Origin: Nitrosopumilus sp. BACL13 MAG-121220-bin23
Lineage (GTDB): Archaea; Thermoproteota; Nitrososphaeria; Nitrososphaerales; Nitrosopumilaceae
Length of the DNA: 29,512 nt
NCBI GenBank assembly: GCA_001437625.1
Contig: LIAL01000004.1
Location: forward strand, 1-29,512
Reading direction: 5' to 3'
The notes under the pieces are model-generated. The model did not search any database and was not told the DNA's origin. It saw only the letters and a program-made list of their open reading frames with translations. The position numbers and the translations under genes are program-made. This document shows positions 1-6,997 of the stretch, in pieces; the first letter of the stretch is position 1, and every line of letters begins with the position of its first letter.

Positions 1-1
1 A

Positions 2-187
2 GGTTTGGCATCAGCCAACATGGCAGAAGCAAGAGGTGAAGCTGAAGCAATTTCAATTATCAATCAAGCACTGTCATCAAACCCATACTATCTAGAGTGG
101 CTAAAGACTCAAGCATGGGATGGCAAACTTCCGCTAGTAGTAGGTCAAGGTGGAACTCCATTCATTTCAATTCCAGTAACACCATAA
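2..187 (+). CDS. Band-7/SPFH (prohibitin-like) protein, C-terminal fragment
   Basis: The reading frame is open at the left edge, so only about the last 61 residues are visible. They begin with an Ala/Glu-rich helix (AEARGEAEAISIINQAL) and continue with YLEWLKTQAWDGKLP. This 'acid-rich helix, then WDGKLP' pattern is typical of the C-terminus of prohibitin/stomatin-type membrane-anchored SPFH proteins, which form oligomeric membrane scaffolds. The N-terminal membrane anchor and SPFH domain lie outside the window. The apparent TTG start at 5 is an internal Leu codon, not a real start. The family call rests on the tail alone. Confidence 0.75.
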   Translation, partial: GLASANMAEARGEAEAISIINQALSSNPYYLEWLKTQAWDGKLPLVVGQGGTPFISIPVTP

Positions 188-197
188 AATAACGGGT

Positions 198-263
198 AAT
201 TTTCGTTCTCTAGTTTTATCATAAAATTACAAAGTAGGAATTATTGTTCTCTAGTTTTATCAT
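198..263. repeat. Imperfect 25-bp direct repeat, two copies
   Basis: Positions 198-222 and 239-263 match at 23 of 25 bases. The core GTTCTCTAGTTTTATCAT is identical and the copies are offset by 41 bp. The second copy encodes the last residues and stop of the small membrane protein on the minus strand. The first lies just beyond that stop, in the gap before the band-7 gene's end. The simplest reading is a small duplication of the gene's 3' end. Mismatches fall at the position that would place the stop, so the first copy carries no stop in that frame. Confidence 0.8.
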
Positions 264-543
264 TATCTCTAATTACATCATACATGGTTAGAAATTGTTC
301 TGGTTCATTTTGTCTATATTTTTTTTCAATTTTTTGTATTTGTTTATCCGTCAAGGTTTCATTTTTAATTTGATAATATTCTTTAATTATTTGAAAAGGT
401 GTTTTTTTAATATTATATTTTTCAAGTGTTTGATTTATAGATCGTTTAGAAAGGAAATCACGAAGTAATAATGCATATACAAGATACGAAGAAACTGCAA
501 TCAAAACAACTAGCAAAATAGGGATTATGATAATAGCTGCCAT
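241..543 (-). CDS. Small single-span membrane protein, unknown function
   Basis: A 100-residue protein that I do not recognise. Residues 3-27 form one strongly hydrophobic segment (IIIIPILLVVLIAVSSYLVY) followed by a basic, charged region that is probably cytoplasmic: RDFLSKRS near 28-35, then a Lys/Gln/Glu-rich stretch to the end. There is no obvious signal-peptide cleavage site, so it is probably anchored by its N-terminus. It starts with ATG and is divergent from the next gene, with a 94-bp gap between the starts. Its stop lies inside a short direct repeat. No conserved domain can be named. Confidence 0.65.
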   Translation of the reverse strand: MAAIIIIPILLVVLIAVSSYLVYALLLRDFLSKRSINQTLEKYNIKKTPFQIIKEYYQIKNETLTDKQIQKIEKKYRQNEPEQFLTMYDVIRDNDKTREQ

Positions 544-637
544 ACAATACTATGTAATAATTGTGTATTTCATTGTTATTCTTTTTTAGTAATCCAAATT
601 TTCTTGTAAAAAATCAAGTTAATCTTAAATGTAGTAT

Positions 638-1849
638 TTGGATATTTTAAATAAATTGGGAGAATTTCAAGAATTTACTGAGGCATTATTTGCACAATTA
701 TCCGTTGAAATTGATGAAGAAAAAGAAATTATAAAATTAGCAAGTAGGGCAAATGATGACCTAGGTCAAAAAGTAGAATTTAAGAACTTGGAAGATATTG
801 CAGTAGATATTTTTTCAAACTACAAAGAAAAAGTAGCGGAATTTCTAGGAATAACAATTCCAGAAAATATTGAATTAAAATTTCCAGAATTAACTGATTT
901 AAAAATATTAAAGGGAAAAAAAGTATTTGCAGATAAAAAATCTCAAGAATTTGTAACCGAATTATTTAATGCTGTTGCAAAAGAAAATAAAACAAGAATT
1001 GCAGAATTAATGCAAGAAGATACTGCAAAATATCTAGTATATTCTACATATGCAATTCAATATATTTCTAAAATCACAACAACATATGGAGATTATCTAG
1101 ACTCAATAGTTTATTTGAATAAATTTATTCTATCCCGATATCCAAAAATAATTCTACATAAACAAGGTGAGCCATATGAATTAAAATTTGATAGTGTAAA
1201 CTCTGGATACATAGGCGCAGTAAAAATGACAGTTATTGAAGAATTAATTCATGCTGTCCAAGAAAATTTACAGCAAGTAAATAAAAATGCCGCAATGGAA
1301 GTAAATAAAATAAATGAAGAACTAGCAAGCATAATTTTATCACTAGATACTGAAACAATAAACAAACTTTCAGAGTATTGTCAATTACAATCTGTACCTG
1401 ATGATTTTCCATTTGCAAAAAAAGCAAATCTATTTTTCTTTTTGAATCCTGATCATTTCTTAATTGAACAAATAGGTCCAGATGTAATGACATTCACTCA
1501 TGTAGAGATAGATCCAAAAATAGGGGAATCAATTCCCCAACTTTTAGATATTTATAAAAAATGGCTAGTTCCAATACAACAACACCATGCCGCATTTACC
1601 GCAATGGAGGGAATGGCAGCTTTTGCAATTGAAAATATTCTAAAAGAAGATAAAGATTTTCAAAATTATCTTGGCACGTTTATGGGAACTGATTTTTCAG
1701 CATATCAAGTACGAAAAAGCATAGGTAAAGACTTCACCAAGGCAGTATATGAAAAATTAGGTACAATTACATTCAAAAAAATGATTGAAATTCCCCCAAA
1801 TACAAAAGAGTTGAAAGATCCTCAATTATACATAAAAAAACTGAGTTAG
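638..1849 (+). CDS. Unrecognised 403-aa protein with an EExxH motif
   Basis: I do not recognise this family. The protein is mostly helical, charged and soluble, with no signal peptide or membrane span. The feature that stands out is TVIEELIHAVQ at about 198-208. It resembles the HExxH helix of zinc metallopeptidases, but the first His is replaced by Glu (E201-E202-x-x-H205). A second helix, AMEGMAAFAIE near 322-331, carries E324, where a gluzincin would have its third ligand. This could be a degenerate peptidase fold or coincidence. TTG start at 638; an upstream ATG at 629 runs directly into a stop. It ends 5 nt before the SirB1-like gene and is probably cotranscribed with it. Confidence 0.7.
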   Translation: MDILNKLGEFQEFTEALFAQLSVEIDEEKEIIKLASRANDDLGQKVEFKNLEDIAVDIFSNYKEKVAEFLGITIPENIELKFPELTDLKILKGKKVFADKKSQEFVTELFNAVAKENKTRIAELMQEDTAKYLVYSTYAIQYISKITTTYGDYLDSIVYLNKFILSRYPKIILHKQGEPYELKFDSVNSGYIGAVKMTVIEELIHAVQENLQQVNKNAAMEVNKINEELASIILSLDTETINKLSEYCQLQSVPDDFPFAKKANLFFFLNPDHFLIEQIGPDVMTFTHVEIDPKIGESIPQLLDIYKKWLVPIQQHHAAFTAMEGMAAFAIENILKEDKDFQNYLGTFMGTDFSAYQVRKSIGKDFTKAVYEKLGTITFKKMIEIPPNTKELKDPQLYIKKLS

Positions 1850-1854
1850 TAATA

Positions 1855-2673
1855 TTGAGTGAAAAATTTGATCCACTAGTTGCAGAATGGATGTCATTTG
1901 TAAAAAATCCAAATTTTAACTTAATTGAAAAATGTCTGAAATTCTCACAATTAATAGAATATCCTGATTTACATGTTGAAGAATATATTAAAAAAATTAA
2001 TTGGATTGGAACATCATTAAAAGAATCACTTAATGATGTAAAAAATCCAACATATCTAATCTCAATGTTAAATGAACATCTCTTTGAGAATTTAGGCTAT
2101 AGTGGAGATGATGATGATTACTATAATCCAAAAAATAATTTTCTTAATGAAGTAATTGATAAGAAATTAGGTATTCCAATTACAATATCCATTCTCTATG
2201 TTGAAATTGCAAAATTTATTGGGTTAGATCTTAAAATTGTGGGATTTCCAAGCCACATACTAGTAAAATACAATGAAGAAATGATTTTAGATCCCTATTA
2301 CGATGGACGTTTGTTAGACATAGATGATCTTCAAGAAATTTTAAATGAAAATTTTAGAGGCGAATTAGAATTTAAGCCAGAATTTTTAGATGAAGTGACA
2401 TCAGAACAATTACTTATCCGAATGGTTCGTAATTTAAAAAATTCATACATACAATCTTTTGTGTATGATAAGGCATTGCGTTGTGTAAACATGGCATTAG
2501 CAATTGAACCCGAAGCACCAGAAGATATTCGAGATAAAGGAATTTTAGAACAGAGATTACTCCATTCTGAAAAAGCATTAGAGTATTTGAATAAATATTT
2601 AGAAATAAATCCTAATGCAGATGATGTAGATTTTATTTTAGAATTGATTAGAAGTATAAAAACAAAAAATTAA
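1855..2673 (+). CDS. SirB1-like transglutaminase-fold protein with TPR tail
   Basis: 272 residues. The N-terminal half has the SirB1/transglutaminase-like signature: NPKNNFLNEVIDKKLGIPIT at 91-110, then FPSHILVKY (H134) and LDPYYDG (D146). The transglutaminase-type Cys is absent; the GIPITIS strand has Ser at 112. His and Asp of the usual triad remain, as in many SirB1 relatives, so it is more likely a binding or scaffold domain than an active enzyme. Residues about 190-265 form tetratricopeptide-like helix pairs (YDKALRCVNMALAIEP, SEKALEYLNKYLEINP). Its biological role in archaea is not known to me. TTG start follows the upstream gene by 5 nt. Confidence 0.85.
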   Translation: MSEKFDPLVAEWMSFVKNPNFNLIEKCLKFSQLIEYPDLHVEEYIKKINWIGTSLKESLNDVKNPTYLISMLNEHLFENLGYSGDDDDYYNPKNNFLNEVIDKKLGIPITISILYVEIAKFIGLDLKIVGFPSHILVKYNEEMILDPYYDGRLLDIDDLQEILNENFRGELEFKPEFLDEVTSEQLLIRMVRNLKNSYIQSFVYDKALRCVNMALAIEPEAPEDIRDKGILEQRLLHSEKALEYLNKYLEINPNADDVDFILELIRSIKTKN

Positions 2674-2841
2674 TTAAAGTATAGACTCGATATCTTTTCC
2701 TTTTTTAATTAGAGATATTTCATGACGAGCAATTTGATTTTTAAATGCCCCTTTGATAATATCTAATTCACTACGAAGTAATGCAATTTCATCTTCAAGT
2801 TTTGCAACTCGTTCATAGATAGTTTCAGCTTCTGAACTCAT
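2674..2841 (-). CDS. Short coiled-coil protein, 55 aa
   Basis: A short ORF from ATG at 2841 to a stop at 2674. It encodes MSSEAETIYERVAKLEDEIA, followed by a heptad-like Leu/Ile run (LLRSELDIIKGAFKNQI), and ends IESIL. The pattern predicts a small helical coiled-coil or dimerising protein. Its stop abuts the SirB1-like stop with no gap, a tight convergent arrangement that supports it being real. Codon use is normal for the window (AAA, GAA, ATT-rich). I do not recognise a function. Confidence 0.65.
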   Translation of the reverse strand: MSSEAETIYERVAKLEDEIALLRSELDIIKGAFKNQIARHEISLIKKGKDIESIL

Positions 2842-2912
2842 AATGACTTATGAATAAAAAATTCTCTTAAAAAGTTATTGGTGAATATTTTGATCAGTAC
2901 AAAAATTTTATA

Positions 2913-3074
2913 CTATAATTCGAATTCTTGACGACATTTTTCACATTTAGCTCTTTCGTTACCAGGTGAGCCTAAAAGGAATATTTTTCCAATTGTTTGA
3001 CATAAAGGACATAATCCAGTAGTGGCATTTTTTGGGCCTGTACGAATAATTTTTTGACTTTTTCTACGTCCCAT
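2913..3074 (-). CDS. Small zinc-ribbon protein, 53 aa
   Basis: A short ORF with ATG at 3074 and TAG at 2913. It begins MGRRKSQKIIRTGPKN, a basic tail, followed by CPLC (22-25) and CEKC (44-47). Two CxxC knuckles 18 residues apart form a classic zinc ribbon. The basic N-terminus suggests nucleic-acid or ribosome binding; it recalls Elf1-like small zinc proteins, but it is too short and the spacing does not fit well enough to name it. An AT-rich box (CTTAATAG, 3097-3104 on this strand) lies about 27 nt before the ATG, consistent with a leaderless transcript. The tRNA gene is 35 nt upstream. Confidence 0.75.
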   Translation of the reverse strand: MGRRKSQKIIRTGPKNATTGLCPLCQTIGKIFLLGSPGNERAKCEKCRQEFEL

Positions 3075-3109
3075 AAAAAATCACACTAAATCGGTCTATT
3101 AAGTTTTAA

Positions 3110-3196
3110 TGGCGCGAGGAGAGGGATTCGAACCCACGAGTTCTTGCGAACATGAAATTAGCAATCTCACGCCCTACCAGGCTAGGCGACCCTCGC
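3110..3196 (-). tRNA. tRNA-Ser(GCT), CCA encoded
   Basis: Folded by eye. The acceptor stem GCGAGGG pairs with TCCTCGC, including one G-T pair. The anticodon stem TGAGA/TTTCA encloses loop TTGCTAA, giving anticodon GCT, which reads AGC/AGT serine codons. A long variable arm (ATG TTCGCAAGAAC region) makes it class II, as serine requires. The T-arm contains GTTCGAATC. The discriminator is G73, followed by genome-encoded CCA at 3110-3112. The T-stem has one T-T mismatch. There is no intron at the usual site after base 37. Confidence 0.93.
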
Positions 3197-3218
3197 ACAA
3201 TTAGGATTAGGAGTATCT

Positions 3219-3229
3219 GTAAATAAATT
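3219..3229 (-). promoter_or_regulatory. TATA-like box for tRNA-Ser
   Basis: On the minus strand the sequence reads AATTTATTTAC, centred about 27 nt before the mature tRNA 5' end at 3196. This is the usual distance for an archaeal TATA box. The position and base composition are seen; promoter function is inferred. Confidence 0.5.
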
Positions 3230-3260
3230 CATTCGTTTACTAAACTGACTGTAAATCCAC

Positions 3261-3270
3261 TATTTTATGA
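3261..3270 (+). promoter_or_regulatory. TATA-like box for the dehydrogenase gene
   Basis: TATTTTATGA is centred about 26 nt upstream of the GTG at 3291. This fits a leaderless transcript beginning at that codon and is the main reason I prefer it to the GTG at 3312. Confidence 0.45.
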
Positions 3271-3290
3271 ATATGTAGAATTAATTAGAA

Positions 3291-4343
3291 GTGTATCCAA
3301 ATATTGCAATAGTGACTAAAAAATCAGTAGTAATGAAAGGAGACGGTATTGGGCCTGAAGTTGTAGATTCAATGTTAAGGGTTCTAAAGGAATGTAATTT
3401 TCAATCAGAATTAATTTTATGTGAAGTTGGATCAGAGCAGTGGGAAAAAAATGGAAGAAAAGATGCATCATATATTCCAGATTCAACCATGAAGGCATTA
3501 GAAGAAGCAGATTGCTGTTTCAAAGGTCCAACTACTACAATTCCACTTCCAGGAGCACCTAGAAGTGTTGCAGTTACATTAAGACAAAAATTTGATCTTT
3601 ATGCAAATATTAGACCAACTAAAACTTATGATAGATTAACACCAAATAGAAAGTTAGATTGTGTCTGTTTTAGAGAAGCAACTGAAGGCCTCTATACCGG
3701 TATAGAGACAAAAATTACTGATGATGCAGCAATAGCAATTAGAAAAATAACCAGACAAGGGAGTAGAAGATTAGTTGATTCTGCAGTAGATTGGGCAAAT
3801 AAATTTGAAATGAAAAAAATGGTTGCAATTACAAAAAGAAATATTCTAAAACAAACAGATGGAATATTTTGGGAAGAGACACAAAAAGCAGTTGAAGGAA
3901 CTGGGATAGAATTATCAGAAATTTACATAGATAACATGGCGCAGCAAATGGTAATTGCAACTGAACAGTTTAATGGTTCAGTATTAGTTAGCACTAATTT
4001 ATTCATGGATATTATTTCAGAACTTGCATCAGCTCTAGTTGGCTCAATTGGATTAATTTATTCTGCAAATATTGGAAAGAATTATGCAATGTTTGAGGCA
4101 GCACATGGAAGTGCTCCACAGTTTGCAGGTCAAAATAAAGTAAACCCTACAGCAACTGTGTTGTCAGGAGCTTGGATGGCCGATTACATGGGAGAACGAG
4201 AAGTGAGAGACGCAATTTTTGGTGCAACTGAACAAGTCATTAATGAAGGGAAAGCAGTAACATGGGATATTGGCGGTAATGCAACAACTACACAAATGAC
4301 TGATGCAATTATCGAATACGCAAAAGACCGATTAAAAAAATAA
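3291..4343 (+). CDS. Isocitrate/isopropylmalate-type dehydrogenase
   Basis: A member of the beta-decarboxylating dehydrogenase family (IDH, IPMDH, homoisocitrate DH): NAD(P)- and metal-dependent oxidative decarboxylation of a 2-hydroxy acid. Visible landmarks are GDGIGPEV (17-24), the substrate arginines R98, R108 and R128 within LRQKFDLYANIRP and FREATEGLY, Y135, K187 (NILKQTDG), D214, D240, and the cofactor loop AAHGSAPQFAG (270-280). The EGLY motif favours isocitrate or homoisocitrate over isopropylmalate. One oddity: the third metal-ligand Asp in the usual DIxSD motif is Glu here (DIISEL, E244). The gene stands alone, so context does not decide the substrate; TCA-cycle isocitrate dehydrogenase is most likely, but homoisocitrate is possible given the lysine cluster 20 kb away. 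GTG start; GTG at 3312 is an alternative. Confidence 0.85.
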   Translation: MYPNIAIVTKKSVVMKGDGIGPEVVDSMLRVLKECNFQSELILCEVGSEQWEKNGRKDASYIPDSTMKALEEADCCFKGPTTTIPLPGAPRSVAVTLRQKFDLYANIRPTKTYDRLTPNRKLDCVCFREATEGLYTGIETKITDDAAIAIRKITRQGSRRLVDSAVDWANKFEMKKMVAITKRNILKQTDGIFWEETQKAVEGTGIELSEIYIDNMAQQMVIATEQFNGSVLVSTNLFMDIISELASALVGSIGLIYSANIGKNYAMFEAAHGSAPQFAGQNKVNPTATVLSGAWMADYMGEREVRDAIFGATEQVINEGKAVTWDIGGNATTTQMTDAIIEYAKDRLKK

Positions 4344-4396
4344 TTAATTTTTTAGTTTCTCAAGACTTTTGCATATTTTTGATTAATCTGATGATT

Positions 4397-6058
4397 TTAT
4401 TTTAGATTTTTCCATTCTACATCCTCATTTTTTACCCAGAGGAATTTCTTTTGTAATGCTGCTGTGTATAGTTTCTCCCATTCAGCTCCAACTTCATTAG
4501 TCCATGCTTTGAACACACGTGGATCTATGTAGTTTCTAAGAGATGTTCCAATGGCATAATCTTTAGTTTTTTCTGATAAATCTAATTGAAGTTCTAGTTT
4601 CTCCAATCTTTCTTTATGTTTTGATTTTTGTTTCTTAATTTGTTGATTTAATATATTGATTCTCTTTGTTTTACTTTTCTTTTGAGTGTCTGTTTTTGAT
4701 TCAGTTGATTCAACTTTTTTAAGAATTTCTTGAGTTTTTTTCCAGACTTGTTCTTTTTCAACTTTTTTAAGAGTATCTCTTTTCTTTTGTAATGTTAGTT
4801 CATATGTTTTAGGAATTGTTCTTTTATGGTTGCACATCATTGCAGCTTCCAAGTTTGCTAATTTGGCATGGTATAATTTTTCATTTGCTGTTTTCCCCTT
4901 TATGTTGTCATGTGCTACTAGATATTTTTTTACAACTGCTGTTGCAAGGTATGTCCTAAACACTTTGGCAGTTAATCCTTTTACAATTCCTGAATAGTAT
5001 TGATTAACATGTCTTGATGTAATATCTTCAAAAATTTCATCTTTTGGTTTTTTCTTTTCAATTATTTTTTTAATATTTTCGTGGAATTGTTTATCGTGAC
5101 CTTCAGCTACTACTGTTTCTTGCCATCTAACGCTATCTTTACCTAGAAAATCAAATTCAATTGTATTTGCTGTAATTTTGATATGTTCCTTTCTGAGTGT
5201 TGTAGCGCCTACCGTATCTGCCTCGTCTGGGTCTTTTTCATCTCCTACTCTCATAGCAGTTCTATAAATCAAATAACATGCCGTAGATATTTCACTAATT
5301 TTAGGATCTTTACTTTTCATATCTTTTACTATTCTGTCTTTAATTTTTTCAATTTCATTTCCTAGTTTGACTGCTTTTTCATATTTTTCTTTATCTCTAT
5401 CTTGTTTTAATCCTGAAGTATCTGCAAGCCATACATATTTTCTTTTTTCTGTAAGTACATCCATCCAACTAGCTAACCACATGGAATCATTATCGCAAAT
5501 AATTTTACCCCAATTACCTTGTGGTGTTTTTGCATCTTTTCCTAGGTTTAGTGTTACATCTTTTGCTGTAACTCTAGGTTTCCATTTTCCTCTTAGTGGA
5601 TGTTCTCCTCTTCCTATGAATATTCCTGGGGGCTCTGCCATGTAATTTCCAACTTCCACCTCTTTTCCATCCATGATGGCAATACCATATTTAATTTTTA
5701 ATTTTTCACGTAATTCTTTTCTTTTTACAGATAATGCTTTCCTATCTTCTTTTGTCATCATTTCTTTGAGGTCTTTTTCTTTATCTACAATTTTGTATGC
5801 ATTTGAAAAATCAATATCTTCATATGATATTTTTTTAAATTCTGAATCTAATGTTTTGGAAAAATCTTTTGTAAAGTTTTTTTGAAAAACCTTGTCTTGT
5901 GCATATGGTGTATCTTTTTTCTTTGCCCATTGATAGATCATTTCTTCTTGATTTATGTCCAGATTGATAGTAACCCCTTCGATTTTTATCTTAATTCCCT
6001 GTTCCTCATATTCCGGAGGGAACAGGATTCCATTATGTTGCAGTTTTTTCCATTTCAT
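4397..6058 (-). CDS. DNA topoisomerase IB (eukaryotic type)
   Basis: Relaxes supercoiled DNA through a transient 3'-phosphotyrosyl nick without ATP. The 553 residues align by motif with the core and C-terminal domains of eukaryotic Top1. N-terminal DNA-binding lobe: ILFPPEYE at 11-18, PPGIFIGRGEHP near 143-154. Catalytic residues are all present: R270 (AMRVGDEK), K307 (FLGKDSVRW), R368 (AKVFRTY), H411 (CNHKR) and nucleophile Y510 (LRNYIDPRV). A Lys/Glu-rich linker of about 420-495 separates the last two, probably a coiled coil as in Top1. The long charged N-terminal tail of eukaryotic enzymes is missing. Top1B is a recognised lineage marker of Thaumarchaeota among archaea. No Shine-Dalgarno sequence; a TATA-like box lies at 6099-6107. 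Confidence 0.96.
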   Translation of the reverse strand: MKWKKLQHNGILFPPEYEEQGIKIKIEGVTINLDINQEEMIYQWAKKKDTPYAQDKVFQKNFTKDFSKTLDSEFKKISYEDIDFSNAYKIVDKEKDLKEMMTKEDRKALSVKRKELREKLKIKYGIAIMDGKEVEVGNYMAEPPGIFIGRGEHPLRGKWKPRVTAKDVTLNLGKDAKTPQGNWGKIICDNDSMWLASWMDVLTEKRKYVWLADTSGLKQDRDKEKYEKAVKLGNEIEKIKDRIVKDMKSKDPKISEISTACYLIYRTAMRVGDEKDPDEADTVGATTLRKEHIKITANTIEFDFLGKDSVRWQETVVAEGHDKQFHENIKKIIEKKKPKDEIFEDITSRHVNQYYSGIVKGLTAKVFRTYLATAVVKKYLVAHDNIKGKTANEKLYHAKLANLEAAMMCNHKRTIPKTYELTLQKKRDTLKKVEKEQVWKKTQEILKKVESTESKTDTQKKSKTKRINILNQQIKKQKSKHKERLEKLELQLDLSEKTKDYAIGTSLRNYIDPRVFKAWTNEVGAEWEKLYTAALQKKFLWVKNEDVEWKNLK

Positions 6059-6098
6059 TTTATCATTGCGGACTTTGACAAAAACTCTATTCCATCTG

Positions 6099-6107
6099 TA
6101 TATAATT
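6099..6107 (-). promoter_or_regulatory. TATA-like box for topoisomerase IB
   Basis: The minus-strand sequence is ATTATATAC, centred about 45 nt before the ATG at 6058. At standard archaeal spacing the transcript would start near 6077, giving a leader of about 18 nt with no visible Shine-Dalgarno match. The sequence match is good; the function is inferred. Confidence 0.4.
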
Positions 6108-6123
6108 TAACGTAAAGTGATTT

Positions 6124-6954
6124 TTAGCCTGTAAACAACTCTTTACTCATATATTTTTCAAATTCTATGTCTGTTTTGGACTGTTTGGCTTCCATAAACA
6201 TGGCTGCATCTGTTCCTACAATATATCGTGGCAGAATTTCATCACTATGGATTGCTTTCATAATTACATCTGCAACTTGTGATGGTGCTGTACCCATCTC
6301 TGCCATCATTTTAAGACCTGCTAAAATATGATCAGTTAATTCTTTGTATTTCACATCTGTTTTTGATTCTGGAACTTTCATAGCGTTAAAAAAGTTTGTT
6401 TTAATTACACCTGGCTCTATCAATGTAACTTTAATTCCAAATTGACCTAATTCGTATCTTAGACACTCACTAAATCCTTCTAATGCAAATTTTGTACTAA
6501 TGTAAGCTGAAGATCCTGGCAATCCAATTTTTCCAACAACTGAACTCATATTCACTATAATTCCTGATTTTTGCTTTCTCATAATTGGAGATACTTCTTG
6601 AATTATTCTTACGATGCTGAAAAAGTTTGTCTCAAACTGTTTTCTAAAATCATTTAATGATATGTCTTCAGTACATCCAAATTGACCATATCCTGCATTA
6701 TTTACCAAAACATCTAATCTTCCATGTTCTGCAGATATTTTTTTAATTACTGAAATTATTGATTCTTCTTTATCTACATCTAACTCTGTAATTTTTATTT
6801 TAAGATTTTCTTTTTTTGCTGCATACTCTAATTCTACTCCCTTACTTACATCCCTCATACTTGCAAATGTTTCATATCCGTCTCTTGCTAGTGCTAACAC
6901 CGTTTCTAATCCAATACCTGATGAACTACCAGTTACAAGAGCAACTTTTTCCAT
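6124..6954 (-). CDS. Short-chain dehydrogenase/reductase
   Basis: A classical SDR of 276 residues. Nucleotide-binding TGSSSGIG at 8-15, NNAG at 85-88, catalytic S138, and YISTK with Y151 and K155. R34 after the second strand (ASMRD) favours NADP(H). After the active site the PGVIKTNFF motif is standard. The substrate cannot be read from sequence: the long, variable C-terminal region (about 190-276, GLKMMAEMGTAP and beyond) is the specificity lobe. Retinol- or hydroxysteroid-like SDRs have this overall shape. It has its own AT-rich promoter region (CTTATATTTA on the plus strand at 6972-6981) and lies 43 bp beyond the helicase stop in transcription direction. Confidence 0.9.
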   Translation of the reverse strand: MEKVALVTGSSSGIGLETVLALARDGYETFASMRDVSKGVELEYAAKKENLKIKITELDVDKEESIISVIKKISAEHGRLDVLVNNAGYGQFGCTEDISLNDFRKQFETNFFSIVRIIQEVSPIMRKQKSGIIVNMSSVVGKIGLPGSSAYISTKFALEGFSECLRYELGQFGIKVTLIEPGVIKTNFFNAMKVPESKTDVKYKELTDHILAGLKMMAEMGTAPSQVADVIMKAIHSDEILPRYIVGTDAAMFMEAKQSKTDIEFEKYMSKELFTG

Positions 6955-6997
6955 GGTTTTCTTATTTTTTTCTTATATTTATCCCATTTTGATTTTT

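Noticed and set aside
5183..6115. A series of plus-strand frames opposite topoisomerase IB, rich in Phe, Ser and Leu
   Set aside because: They mirror the Lys/Glu-rich codons of the topoisomerase and have no promoter or motif support.
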